From NCBI GenBank assembly GCA_030068075.1, contig CM057835.1, positions 25,078,930-25,142,929 on the forward strand: a stretch of DNA of 64,000 nt, read 5' to 3'. The stretch is from Paguma larvata (Eukaryota > Chordata > Mammalia > Carnivora > Viverridae). Below are positions 22,001 to 33,200 of this stretch, piece by piece. Position 1 is the stretch's first letter; each line of letters begins with the position of its first letter. Below the pieces are notes generated by a model, which saw only the letters and a list, made by a program, of their open reading frames with translations, ran no database searches and was not told where the DNA came from. The position numbers and the translations under genes are program-made.

Positions 22001-23677
22001 GTCTGGCCGCATCCCTGCAGAGGCACGAATGTCGGCGGAACACCTACTAGGTGCCAGGCACTGTTTCAGGCCCTAAAGATTCAAAACCCAAAGGACTGGA
22101 GCTTGGCCTAAAACACAGCAGCTCTCTAAAAGTGCAGTGCGGCAGGAAGAGAAGTCTCCGCGATGCTCTCCCATTTAAATCGTACTCTACTGCTTGGGCA
22201 GGTCTTGAAAGCTTCTCCGTGTCTTCAGGTGTCCGCATCTGGGAGCAGCTGGGCAGCCTGCCCCTCCGAAGCAGGGTCCGGTCCTCCCTGCCCTTTGCTC
22301 ATGCCCCGAGCGCCTGGGACAGGGCTCTGCTCACCAAGGATGTTAAATATGAAAACGCCTCTCCCCTGACTCCAAAGGCTCCCAGCCGAAGCCTGCTCTC
22401 AGCTGCCGCGGGATTCTGCCAGCTGGGCCTCCGGTATGACACAGCATCCCCGCCCGCCCCGGCTGCAGCGGCTGGCATGACAAAGGATTCTCTGACAATG
22501 GGAGGAAGAGGTCTTTTATTGTCTACGCATCAGCCCTACCGGGGCCACTCTCCGCAGCGGATCTTCCTCACTCCCCCCCCTCCAACTGGAGCTCCCGCCC
22601 ACACGTTGTGTTGTCTGTGAGACGGGTCCACCGGACTCTCCTGTCAGCCATTCAAATTCAACGCGTCTGACAGGGAGCTCACGCAGTCCCCCTTCTCACC
22701 CCAACCTCGGCAGACCTGCTCGGGCGACAAGAAGTTAGCACCTGGGGAAAGGCTGTGAGGCCTCTGTCGGTGAGGCCAGAAAGCCGGAAGTCCCTGGGAC
22801 TTCTCGTTTATTCCTCAAAGCTAAGCAACCACTGCAGACTTTAGTCCCCAAATGTTTTCAATATATAACCCTCCCTCCATCCCCCTACGCAAGGCCCTGG
22901 CTCCAGGCCTTATCCCCTGTGACTTGATACTGGATGGAACCTGTCACTGCCTCACTGGCCCAGTGGCCTCCTGGCTCCAGATCGCATTCCCTTCTGACCC
23001 ACGCATGGCAGCATGCCTCAGTTCTGCTCCGGGCCCCATCCTCCACGCTCCTGTAGTCTGGAAGCCAAGGTCCTCGGCCAGGCTCACAGAACTCCTTGGA
23101 CCTGAGTCCTGTCTGCCTCTCCACCTTTGAACTTGCCCTTGCTGCTGCAATCCCTTCCTTTGCCCAGACAGCCTCAGACCCTATCTCCTAAGCACATGCT
23201 GGTCCTTCCCCTTCCAGCTCCTCTCCAGGCTAATTTCATCCATTCGCTTCTGGCACCTGCGTTGTCTCCCTTGGAAGCCCTCCCTGGTCTGAAGCTTGAA
23301 CAGGCGCCCCTTGACCGTGCTACTCAGAACTTTCTCGACCACTGGGCTCGCCACACAATCTTCCCTTTACTACTTTTGAGCCACTGCCCCAGCTGAAAAC
23401 CGATTCTAGCTCCGACACAACCCCAGACCTACTCCCAAATTCACCACTTCCCCAAAATCATCTCAGCTGGCCCCAGTCCACGCATCAGTCCTGTGAAAAC
23501 TGCCTCCCACACTTTATCCACCCCATCCCTGAGTAAGTTAGTCAGCACTTGGGGCTGACTCCATGCTCCATATGAGCCGACAGAGGACATAAACGGCTCT
23601 AAAAAAAAACTAGAAGCACTCCGCTCACAAAACTATAAGGATGATGTAACATGACAGGACCATCCTAGCCCCAGGCG
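19079..23677. other. 4.6 kb without recognised repeats
   Basis: Apart from short L2-like text near 22.03-22.08 kb (cctactaggtgccaggcactg), nothing is assignable. CG dinucleotides are fairly frequent. It could hold exons of an unidentified gene, but I saw no convincing acceptor-frame-donor unit. Confidence 0.4.
19733..20467 (+). other. Longest open frame outside the island (244 codons), probably not a gene
   Basis: The frame starts ATGTCCAGA-like within GC-rich unique sequence (MSRRNNFWRGRRRNGVLSQN) and ends in TAG. It has no domain, repeat or signal that I recognise. It contains a low-complexity FFFFFF from a T-run, and a minus-strand open frame overlaps it. No splice or promoter context supports it. 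Confidence 0.12.
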
Positions 23678-23870
23678 CTGGATTTGAAGTCTGAAGACCT
23701 GGGTTGGCATCCCTGTTCTATGACTTCCCTGTGACTTGGCGCATCACTAAGCGTGGAGGCTCAGAGTCCTCGTACGCAAAACGGGAATAATGCTAACAGC
23801 TTCACAGGGCTGAGATAAAAAGCAGACGAGGTAATTTGTGGAAAATACTTTGCAAACCGTAACCCCAAAC
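23678..23870 (+). mobile_element. MIR
   Basis: It shows gaagacctgggttggcatccc, ctgtgacttggcgcatcac, cgcaaaacgggaataatgc and gaaaatactttgcaaacc. Confidence 0.6.
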
Positions 23871-24204
23871 CAAGCGCCGTGTCCGGTGCCCAGCAACCCT
23901 CTATCAACCTCCACTACCCCCACCGGGAGTTTCTGTCCATACTGGAGTCAGGTGGGAGGCCAAATGAAATCTGGGAGTCCCCTTCCTAGAACAAGCTGTC
24001 ATGTCACACTTTCGGGAGGTTCCTGAGGACCCTGTCAAGGAAAAGGAAAGCCAAGGACTAAACTTAAGTGCACTGGAGAGCCCCCCAGGCCTACCACTTC
24101 TCACAAATATCTGCCCTCATCCAGGTCCTTGAAGGCCAAAGATGAAAGATAGGGCAGGGAGGGGCAGTCTCAAAGGAAAAGGAACTTCAAGCCTAAGAGA
24201 GAGG

Positions 24205-24410
24205 GGGGCGCCTGGGTGGCTCAGCCGGTTAAGCGTCCGGCTCTGGCTCAGGTCATGATCTCACAGCTCGTGAGTTCGAGCCCAGCGTTGGGCTGTGCTG
24301 ACGGCTCAGAGCCTGGAATGTCTCCCTGTCTCTCTGTCCCTCCCCTGCTCATGCTCTGCCTCTCTCTGTCTCTCAATAATAAATTAAAATGTTAAAAAAA
24401 AAAAAAAAAA
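24205..24410 (+). mobile_element. CAN-SINE (feliform type)
   Basis: It runs from ggggcgcctgggtggctcagc to caataataaattaaaatgtt and a run of 18 A. Target duplication: ctaagagagagg (24193-24204) versus ctaagagaggaa (24414-24425). The B-box-like gagttcgagccc is intact. It is the last CAN-SINE before the CpG island. Confidence 0.9.
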
Positions 24411-24640
24411 AGACTAAGAGAGGAACTCCAGAGCCTTTCCCAGGACCAGAGGAAAGAGAGAAGATGCAGCATGCTCTCTGGCAAGTAAGAGCCCCGCTTT
24501 TTTTCAGAAAGCATGGGAAAAGAAGATTGAACGAGGTATCAAAATCTGGAATTTCTCTTCCCACTCTGCCAAGGGCTCCCGGTGACCGTGGGCAAGTCAT
24601 TTCACCTGGCTGGGTCTCAGGCCCTTCACGCAGAGATCAG

Positions 24641-26544
24641 CTTCTCAGTAAGGCCCTTCCCAGCTCCGGGTGCCTAGGATCCGAAGCCCTATCTGTTTCC
24701 CCGCTGTTCTGAACCACGGCTTTGGCCTGGGTCTAATTCAGAAATAAGAGGCAGATGTCGATAGTCAGCACGGTGATAATTCGGGGACAAGGCCCCCATC
24801 ACAGCACGGTTCTAAATTAAGTTGTGTGCAGGCTAAGGCCGGAGGGCAGAAGAGTAAAGCCTGTATGTGAACAACCGAGCTCAGGTGACCGTGAGGCGGC
24901 AGTGAGGCTGAGAGGTGGAAGATCCCCCCTAAAAGAGCAGCGAAAGAAGCTGCCACGTTATCGGGTAAGCTCTGCAGAAATGCCACCACATTTGGAAAAT
25001 GCCCAAAAACTGCGATTTGCCCGTCTGTTTGAGCCTCCTGTTCTCTCTCTGGGCTCGGGATTCTCTCTCCGTCCTACCTACCACCTCCTGCTTCCTCCTT
25101 CATCATCTAAACTGCAAACAACAGAAGCTTAACCCAAGGGCAGTGCACCCCAAAACTGAGACGAGATTGGAGGACAGTGTCCGGAACCCGAGAAGCGTGT
25201 TTGGGAATGAACAGATAAAAAGCAGACCCATGTTAGAACATCGACACAGACCTGCAAGACAGAAACTACCAAACCCAGGAAGGGCCTGAGCGAGACCTCG
25301 ACCAAAGCCACAGCCCATCACTGAAGATAGCCTACCCCAGCCCGTCACAGCCCAGCGGAGCTGGGGCAGGACCAGGGAGAACAAGCCGTCAGCCCCTCAC
25401 TGCTCAGCAGAGTAACATGTTGGTTGACTTTAGGGTCATTTTCCCCCTAGCTGCCTAACTTCCACAGGAGGACAGACCTCCAGGCCCACCTGCGAGGTTA
25501 GCAAAGAGCCTGAAGTCCAGACTAACCAGGGACAGAAAGCTCTTCTTCCTCTGTTGCTCCCTCCTGCATTTGCTCTAGAATTAGAACTGGCATCAGGAGT
25601 CACTTCCAACCAACATATGTGAAATTGACTAAGTCCCAGGGTGAGTGCTCTAAAGTATTTATGATTTGTTCTCTCCCGTAGGCTGTGAATCACTCGTTTT
25701 ATTGCATTACAACTTAGCTGTTTCTACTATACTATCGTTGCGTGCCCTAAACAGAGTACCGTATCTAGCCTAAGGTAGGTGCTCAATAAACGTATGCTGG
25801 ACTTCAAATCCTACATGTATCTCCGCAGCTAGAATATGTTTTTGGCAGGCAGGGACCATATGTTCAATTTCCTTCGTATGCACTTGAAGATGTAGGTGCT
25901 CAATATACATTTGTGAATGAATGGTTGATTAGTTGGCCAAACCCGGTAACTCTCCGGGAGGCGTCTGAGAACCTTCCGTCCATGAACTCTTCAAAGTAGA
26001 TACAGGCATGTAGGAGCTCTTTGCTCTTTTCAGGGCTTCCCTATCCCCTGAAGATGCAGGGGGCAGGGAACAGTACCACCTGGCGTGACCCCTGGGTTTC
26101 TCAGGGATCTCCACGTTAAACCGATGGTTTTGCAACCAGTACCTAAAGAATAAACATTGGACTCAATAAGGACACTGGATCCATGAATACACCCATGCGA
26201 ACACAGACACACGTTGCATAAACATGTACGTCATATGCATTTATTACGCGCAGGTGTGATTCTGGTATAATGTATGTATCAAAGCTGATAACCATTCACC
26301 ATTAGCAAATTATCAGATGAGTAATAATAACAGTAACGCAGACTTCTGTTCTGTAAGGACTATTCTCATTAGATCTGGTAGCAAATAAAAAATGTTTTGA
26401 CAAAGAATAAATACCACTATAATTTACCCCTTTTCTCAGGTTCAGGACTTCCTGGGGTGCCACGACCTACTCTCAAAAATACCTCAAAAACAGGTACCAA
26501 AAAGTGGCCATTATTTAAATTAAAAGCCTTAGGCTGAGAAAAGA
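24641..26544. other. Mostly unassigned sequence
   Basis: Only the two L2 ends at 25.70-25.93 kb are recognisable. No gene seen. Confidence 0.45.
25700..25925 (+). mobile_element. Two adjacent L2 3'-end fragments
   Basis: gtatctagcctaaggtaggtgctcaataaacg (to about 25800) and ttggcaggcagggaccatatg...gatgtaggtgctcaatatacatttgtgaatgaatgg (25838-25925) both carry the L2 'aggtgctcaataaa' end. Confidence 0.6.
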
Positions 26545-26720
26545 AATTACAGGGTCACAGAGAGGGGGGAAAGTAGCCCTTCCCTCGCTGAGAGGCCTTG
26601 GGCGACTCATGACACTTCTTGAGTCTCAGTGTGCTTACCTGGAAAATGGGGTTTATACCCCCTAGGTCACAGGACCCTGTTAAGAAAATATGATGATTCA
26701 AGGGTAGGGGGAAACGCTCT
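26545..26720 (+). mobile_element. MIR
   Basis: It shows ggccttgggcgactcatgac, gagtctcagtgtgcttacctgg and aaaatggggtttataccccc. The gcttacctgg here mimics a minus-strand splice donor but is MIR sequence. Confidence 0.55.
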
Positions 26721-28610
26721 GTAAAGTCAAACAAACATACTATTTACAGCAATCTGTTAATCACCGATGACGCCGAACCCCAGAACGCGTTACAAAATTA
26801 CTGCCTACAAGCGTACATTATCCAGGACAGTCACTCGACACAGCAGAGGAGACGATCTATGTGTAAATCGAATCCTGTTTCAAATACTCAAAGGGAGTTT
26901 CCTCAGGCAACCTGAGTGCGTCCTGTGGGGGACTACACAGCTAACGTTTGTTCGGTGCATTCTGTTCTGTCTAATTGGGTTTTCTTGAAAGCCTGGCAAT
27001 TTCCTCGCGCTGGCTGAGCATGCTCCAAGCTGGGATTCCTGAGGTTTTCGGCTCAGACCCCGCGCCGCGCCGGGCAGGAGGAACCGGGCCCGGACAGCCC
27101 GCGGCCCCTCCCCGTGCTCTGGGCGGCTCCTTCCTCTCTCCTCCAGCTTCGGCGGCAGCGGCGCTCGTGCTGTGTCACTTTCACCCTCCCGAGACTCCAG
27201 CCGCCGCGGGGCCCGCAGCTCCACCGGCTTCCTCCCGGTGCGCGCCGGCCCCTAGCCTGGGAGATAATCCCCTCCCCCCTTCCCCGGCCTCAGGGACCCA
27301 GAGGGCGAACGCGGCGGAGGCGCGCGGGCAAGCAGCGCGGCCGGGTAGCAGCGCGGGCAGCAGCGCCCGGCTGGGCCGGGGCCGGGGCCCGGCGGGCTGG
27401 GCAGCCTCCGGCCCCCGCGATCTCCAGGGCGAAGAACTGGAAGTGGGTGCGCAGAGCGCGCTCGTTCTGTCCGGGGCCCGCGAGGCAGCCGCGGGCGCGC
27501 GGGCACGCGCACCCACAGAGCGCCCGGGAGCAAGGGTCAACCCGAGCGTGTAGGAAGGGTCGGGGGCGGTGACACGCGCGCGCCCGCGGCCCCTCCCTGC
27601 CCTGCGAGACCTGCACCCCGCCGGCCTAGCAGGCTGCCGGCCTGCCGGGTCAGGGGGCGTCGGGGACGCGGAGGGACGCAGGGCTTGTCTCCCGCGCCAC
27701 CGCGAGCCCGGACTCCCTCGGCGGCCCGGCACGCACGCAACTGCAGGGGCTCCCTGGTAGTACAGCCGCAGGACCCCCTGTCCAAGTAATCCGGGCGCGC
27801 GCGTGCGCGGACACACACGACTAGGAGCCCAACTGGGACCACGAGGGGGCTGGCGGGACAATTCAGCGGGTAGTCGGGCCCACGCGCGTCCCCACTACGC
27901 CGCGGTCTGTCCCCCCCCCCACGCCCCGCCCCCCCACACACGCCAGAGCGGTGTGTACACACACAAACAGCTGGGCGGGGGAGACGACGCCTCGCTCCCC
28001 GGGGTAGGGACACACAGGCCGCCGCCAGCCATCTCTCCCCTTCACACGCCGCACCTCCTCCTGGCTCACACCTGCCCCCCAACCCCAACCCCCAAAACTC
28101 TACGAAGCCCAAGAGCCAAAACCGACCCCAATTGTCTTCTAACGTCAGTGGAAAGGCGTACCCAACTCACACTCGCCGGCCCAGGGCCGCCTTCTCCAGA
28201 TGCACCCAGGCTGGGGCTCGCGGCCCTCGGTGGTGGTGGCGGGGAGACCCAGACCTCCGCCGCCGCAGACCGAACCGCCGCCCCCTGCCCTCCCTGTCCC
28301 CAGGAAGTGCGACGCGTCCGGGACAGTCACCTGCACCTCGTCCTGAAGAGCCCGAGCCGGAGCCCACACCGCGGCCGCTCGGGTCACTCGCCACAGCGAG
28401 CTGGCTTTTCAGAGCCTGTCAACTTAACCCCCGCTCGCCAGGTGGATCTATTCCCCAGGCCCAATCACACCGTGGCGACAGCAATAATAACAAAAAGCCA
28501 ACAGAATCACCGCCATAAGGAAGGTCCAAAGCTGCAACCGCAATGGCTCCACCGATTCGGGTTCCTCCTCTGATCCCATCCCCCGCGCCCCCCGCGGCCC
28601 GCGGGCTCAC

Positions 28611-28960
28611 CGGGGACGGAGGGAGGGTGCCTTCTGTCTAGACGACAGACATCCCCGCGCTCGCGGTGACGGGCGCGCACACACCCTCGCACGGCCGCTG
28701 CCACAGACACAATCAGTCACCACAGGAGGGAGGGGCTGCGTGGAGACACTCTCTCGGGGTCCCTCCGGCAGCCGCCAGCACAGCAGCCTCTGGCCGGCAG
28801 TCGCCACCCAGGGCCGCGCTCCCTACCTCGCCGGAGCGCGGTCAGAACAGCTGCAAGTTTGGCTGGTACTAAAGCAACTGCTTGATGCAGCAAATGCGGG
28901 CTTCAAAACAAAAGGGAGAGCAATCACGCTCGCTCTCTTCCTCCCCCCCGGCTCGGAACC
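28611..28960 (-). other. Possible alternative minus-strand leader exons inside the CpG island
   Basis: Two further donor-like sites lie on the minus strand: ccggcgag|gtaggg (exon end 28827) and cgtccccg|gtgagc (exon end 28611). The sequence just before the first (28830-28930) is less GC-rich than its surroundings and contains an ATTTGCTGCATCAAGCAG stretch, unusual inside a CpG island and possibly a conserved leader. The exon limits are guesses. Confidence 0.2.
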
Positions 28961-29344
28961 CGGCACATGACAGCGGCTACGCCGCGCGGCTCCAGCGCCA
29001 GCCGGGCTCCAGCCGTGCGCCCCCCGAGAGCCCCCTCCTCCCAAGAGCCTCAGGGCTACGGCTCCCCACTGGGCCGGGAGCCCCGCGGGGAAAGGGCGAA
29101 CCTGGGGAGGGAGCGAGATCTTGGCGTGCGGTCCGCGACAGAGAAGGGGTCCGAGGATGGGCGCAGACGCCAGGCGGCCGGGGGCCAGGGGCGCAGGGAG
29201 GGGGAAGGGGGCTAATTGTTTGGGGGCGGTTTTCTCGGATTTATCTGTAAGCAAGCGCACGTCACGCAGCCCTCCCGGCGGGTGCCCGAATCGATCCGCA
29301 GGCTGTGCTGACTAAAAGAGGGGGGCGGGCGGGGGGATGCTCAC

Positions 29345-29600
29345 CTCGGGGTTCCTCCGGCCGCCGCTCCGAGCCCGAGTCCGGGGTGGGGGAAGGGGAC
29401 AGGGAAGGGGAAGGGAGGGAGGAGGCTCGAGAGAGCCTACTCCTGCCTCGAGTTCCGCGCGTCCCGGCAGCTGAGGGGATCCGGCGCCCCAGCGCACAAA
29501 CCCAACTGAGAGGGGAGGGAGGGAGGGAAGGGAAAGAGGGAGGGAGGGGCGGGTGGGGGGGAGGGAGTAGAGGAAGGGAAAAAAAAAAAAAAGATCCCTG
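29345..29600 (-). other. Candidate non-coding first exon of a divergent minus-strand transcript
   Basis: On the minus strand ccccgag|gtgagc gives a good splice donor, with the exon ending at 29345. The upstream limit is arbitrary, placed near the CRE-like site. The interval is pyrimidine-rich on this strand and has no obvious initiator ATG, which would fit a 5' untranslated exon. Its arrangement with the plus-strand ATG at 29737 suggests a bidirectional promoter. No transcript evidence is available here. Confidence 0.25.
29370..29594 (+). repeat. G-rich polypurine tracts ending in poly-A
   Basis: Two purine tracts, 29386-29429 and 29510-29594, are built of runs of three to seven G separated by A (ggggaggg, gggagggagg, gggcgggtggggggg), closed by a run of 14 A. 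They contain many overlapping G3+N1-7 motifs, so G-quadruplex or triplex DNA could form on the plus strand. They lie 140-350 bp upstream of the candidate ATG; SP1/KLF/MAZ-type factors commonly bind such tracts. Confidence 0.6.
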
Positions 29601-29631
29601 CTCTGACACAGGGAAAGAGAATGTAGAAGAG

Positions 29632-29639
29632 TGACGTCC
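29632..29639. promoter_or_regulatory. CRE/ATF-like site (TGACGTCC)
   Basis: TGACGTCC is seven of eight bases of the palindromic CRE TGACGTCA, which CREB/ATF factors bind. It lies about 98 bp upstream of the plus-strand ATG at 29737, between a polypurine tract and an E-box. Such short sites occur by chance, so its weight comes from its position at the island's promoter end. Confidence 0.4.
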
Positions 29640-29661
29640 CGGCCCCTCCCTCCCCTCCGGC

Positions 29662-29667
29662 CACGTG
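29662..29667. promoter_or_regulatory. E-box CACGTG
   Basis: A perfect CACGTG palindrome inside ggccacgtgc, the type bound by USF and MYC/MAX. It is 70 bp upstream of the candidate ATG and 23 bp after the CRE-like site. Its occupancy is inferred only. Confidence 0.4.
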
Positions 29668-29701
29668 CAAAGACTTGAAAGGAAAGAGGGCGGCGGGAGG
29701 C

Positions 29702-29720
29702 CTGCTGGGTAATGTAGTTC
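29702..29720 (-). promoter_or_regulatory. ZNF143-type (ACTACATTACCC) promoter motif
   Basis: On the minus strand this reads ACTACATTACCCAGCAG, matching the conserved mammalian promoter word ACTAYRNNNCCCR that ZNF143 binds. It is typical of TATA-less, housekeeping and divergent promoters, usually within 100 bp of the start site. Here it sits 17 bp before the ATG at 29737, so if that ATG is used, transcription starts at or just upstream of this motif. Confidence 0.6.
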
Positions 29721-29736
29721 GTCTTTCTTTCCCGGG

Positions 29737-29830
29737 ATGGCGGGCCCCGGAGAGCGGGGCGCCGCCGGGACCCCGGGGATGCCGCCGAGACAGCAGAAAC
29801 AGTCCAGCCTGGCTTCGCCGAAACCCACCG
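29737..29830 (+). CDS. Candidate first coding exon of an unidentified gene (MAGPGERGAAGTPG...)
   Basis: An ATG in the context cccgggATGGcg (G at +4) opens a frame starting MAGPGERGAAGTPGMPPRQQ and continuing with a Ser/Lys/Pro-rich stretch (QKQSSLASPKPT). It lies at the right edge of the CpG island, directly after the CRE, E-box and ZNF143-type sites. The end is a guess: ccaccg|gtcagc at 29830/29831 is a weak donor, and the frame stays open to a stop at 29958. A second in-frame ATG (29779) could also be used. The N-terminus is low-complexity and basic, and I do not recognise the family. No following exon was found. The reading frame could simply be open by CpG-island composition. Confidence 0.3.
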
Positions 29831-29999
29831 GTCAGCCTCCCTCCCCGCGACGGTGGCGCGACCCTGAGCGGGGACCTCTGTGTTGCGGGAACGGGGGGCG
29901 CTTAGGCGCGGTCCAGGCTTGCAGGGAAGCATTTGGTTTCAGGGGCAGAACGCTTTAAGGAAGAAGACTTCCGTACTAAAAGTGCAAAGTCTGTCCTAA

Positions 30000-30200
30000 T
30001 GGCAGATAAAAGGAAGCTTTGTGTATGCACTGGGCGGTCCAAGCGGCGTTATTAATGCTGCATTAAATGCTAACGTCTGTTACTGAGATGCATATGTTAT
30101 AATTAACATTTGAACATCTCTGTGGCAGGGGCGGGTTGTTGTAATTAGATATGCACTTTGCAATCGATTAATTTTCCATTGGCCATGCTAAGGGTTGCGA
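30000..30200. other. AT-rich segment beside the CpG island, possible enhancer
   Basis: It is rich in TAAT/ATTA words: ttattaatgctgcattaaatg, ttataattaac, tgtaattagatatgcac, aatcgattaattttccattgg. It starts about 40 bp after the island edge and shows no repeat signature. Confidence 0.25.
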
Positions 30201-33200
30201 TGGGGAACCTGGTGGCTGGGAGAACTCAGTGCAGTGGCTAATTCAGTAATCACTTAACCAAATCATTCGTGTTTAAAAGGTACCTACTAGGTGCCGGGCA
30301 CCGGGTTGGGACAGAGAGGCCTTCATGAGAAATATGGGATGCTGTACAGTCCTCCAGGCCAGGGGCTTATAAACTCATCTGAGGGAACTGTGACACGGTA
30401 TAATGCGGTGGCAATCCATTTATTAATTCATATAACATTTGGTGAGCACTTTCCACAGATGGGACATGTCTGGGAATGCCAAGACAAGTAAGACCCTTAG
30501 TCCCTGCCTTCAAGGAGCTCAAAGTCTAGTGTAAGGACTACAGTCAAAGAAAGTATAGGAAACAAGATGACACTTAACAGAGGGATAAGCATAAATTGCC
30601 AGGGAACCCCAAGCAGGAGTAGCCAACCGGGATCACGGGCCGATGGGGGGTAGGAGAAGGCTTCCGGGGGATTTTAAGCAAAAGCAAAGGAAGGAGTAGG
30701 CATCTGAGAAAAGCTACAGGGGTACAAAGGCCCCAGATGAGAGAGAAAAAAGCAAATTCTGAAAGTTCCTGCAGTTTGGCAAGGCAGAGAGGGCAGATTG
30801 ATGGGAGGAGGAGGGAGGCAGAGATGGGGGGGGGGTAAGTCCAGAGGGCAGAAGGAGCCCGGGATGGTTTCTCCCCAGAGGCGAGGCTTGAAGTAGGCCT
30901 TGAAAGGAAGAGTGAGATTTCATTTTGAGTGGAGAGCACATCTCCCAGGCTTGAGGCTCAGCATGAGTCAAGCTATGCAAAGAAAGCAAAGCACATCCTT
31001 GTACCAAAGGGCGTGGGGGGGTGTCCTCCCTCCCTCCTAGGAGAAGATAGCAAGTCCCCAGCCACAGTGTGGTTAGAAGCAGAGGGGATAGAGAAGCCAG
31101 CTGTCTGGGCCCCAGGTCCGGTCCCCCGCTGCCAGAGGAACATGTTTAGGCACACCTGACTCTTCCCCCTGGTTTGTCCCTCTTAGCATTTGTGCCTCCG
31201 TGGTTCAAGCAGTGTGCAGTTTTTATGCTGCAACATCCGGATGATTTCCTAGGTTTACAAAATCTGAAATACTACGGGAGTCTACCCACTCAGCGAATTC
31301 CCTTTTACCTTCCTTAGGGTGTCAGTGCTGCTTTGCACCTTGTGTGATATGCAGGCCACCTGCAAAGAAACAAGGATGGAAAGGTCTGGGTCCTGGTTTT
31401 GCCTTGGCTTTAAGTCGCACCCCCAGTGGTGAGAACAGGATCCATCCCCAGAGGTGAGGAGAGGCTGAGCCATGTGCAGAATGCAAAACATCCGTGGAGA
31501 GCACACACCTCCGTTTGCGGGGGCGTGCCTGGCGCCAGTGGGGAAAACACAGACTCTAGAGTCAACTTGGCCCCTGGGTTTGAATGGCAGGCATGGCACT
31601 TCCTGGATCCGTGACCTTGGACAGCCTCCCTAACCTCCACACGGTGACCCTGGTGAGTTTATTCAACAACCATTCTTGGCCTTCTGAGAACCAGTGGTGA
31701 TCATGTGTTTAAGTTGACACTGCCACTTAGCAAGCGCTCGGTGACAGCTGATTCCCTTCCTCGTCCCAGATGCTTTCTGCACGAGGAGAAGGATCCCTGA
31801 ATTTTTCTTTCTGTGGAGTCGGGCCAGCAGAGCCGGTGCTGCAGGAAAGATTCCTGGGGGGTGACTCATCTTCATGCGTGAAATAGGTTAGGTTTGTCTT
31901 CAAGGAACCTTCCACTGCTGTTCTAGTCCTCACCTGTCACTGGCCCAGCTCTCCTAACCCTCCCCTCCCCACCCTGCTGCCCAAAGACCCCCTGTTGTGT
32001 GTCACCCCACCCGAGGTGCCTTCTGTGGGCAGTGTGCTGGACTCCCGCATCGCTTCTCCCCTGCCTATCAACACTTGCCCCCTGCTCCCTAGGTCAGCTG
32101 AGCCTGGCTCTCGGCTTTGCCTCCAGTCTGATTAACATTCCTTAACGAAGGATAAGATAGCTTTTCATTTGCTCCTCCAGCACCTACGCATTTGTCTTCT
32201 CCATCGAGAGCTCTCCGAAAGGGCCTCTGAAGATGGAGATTCCAGGCCGGAATGGGGGTCTTTGAGAGGAAGGCTCTGTGGGACCCTCAGACCAAAGTTT
32301 CCCAGAATGGGAGGCCTAGCGCTTACGTGGTCCTCAGCCAGTGACCTTCCTTCTCTGCTCCGTAGTTGATCTTGTGCCCAACTTGCGGGCTTAGGTCAGA
32401 GCTGCTGCTGGGCACAGAGTTCACGAATGGAGGCTGAAATGGGTTTCCTTGCAGCTGATCCGAGTTGCCAAGAAGTTGCCTTGGTTTGACTTGTCACCAC
32501 ATAGCCTAGGCATTAAAAGTCAGAAGCATTCTCTGTTTTAAGCAGTCGCTTTTCTTAATTCACATTTACTCAAGAGACTAGCAAAAAGAAATAATCTTTC
32601 TTCTCAGTCCTTCTCCTTGTCTACCAGCCTTTCCTCTATCAGTCAATACATTTATTGGAAGACCTAGTGGGTGCCCACCAGAGTGTGGGTGGGGGTGAGA
32701 GGTTACCGGCCATCAGGAGCTGAGGCCAGGCTGGCAGCCATGTGATATCAGGGAAAATGACAAAGTGCGACACTGCGTGAGGGTGATTTGAAGGGAGCAA
32801 GGCCTCCTAGTAGGCTGGCATGGTCAGAGGAGGCTTCCAGGAGGAAAGTGGGCCTGGCAGGGAGGCGGTCAGCAGCGGCCCAAATCCCCGTTGCGTAGCG
32901 CTGGCCTGGGAGATGCTGCAGGAGATACGTCTTTAGGGGGAAACTAGACTAGGTTCATCCTGTGTCAGGGTGACGGCCACTGGCCCCGCAGAAGGAAGGA
33001 AGTTACCGGCCTAGTGTCTGTGCTCTGTGACTGTGGCGTTGGCCCGGAGAGATAACGGCTTGATAGAACCAGGTTATGTTTCACCCGCACCTCGTCTCAG
33101 CTTCCACTACACCACCCCAAAGACCAACACCTGAAAGGCAGATGGAAAGCGATCCTCTAGGAGTTGGTGGTGGAGGAAGGGTATCGACAGGGGATGACTG

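Larger units (their letters stand above)
27041..29960. promoter_or_regulatory. Large CpG island with promoter features
   Basis: Dense CG dinucleotides and very high G+C start abruptly near 27.05 kb and stop near 29.96 kb; both flanks are ordinary, and the right flank is AT-rich. Islands of this length usually mark promoters of broadly expressed or developmental genes, often divergent pairs. The right end (29.60-29.74 kb) holds a CRE-like site, an E-box and a ZNF143-type motif just before an ATG. No TATA box was seen near that ATG. Minus-strand donor-like sites occur at 29345, 28827 and 28611. Long open frames within the island on both strands reflect its lack of TAA/TAG/TGA and are not taken as genes. 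That it is a promoter is a strong inference; which genes it drives is unknown. Confidence 0.85.

Noticed and set aside
26620..26645. Minus-strand splice donor (gcttacctgg)
   Set aside because: It lies in a MIR at the usual cctcagtttcctcatctg position, so the resemblance is explained by the repeat.
26975..28573. Long open frames on both strands (192, 226, 191 and 256 codons) in the CpG island
   Set aside because: Several overlap on opposite strands and in different frames. All are Pro/Arg/Ala/Gly-rich without domains, which is the pattern expected from GC-rich DNA lacking stop codons.
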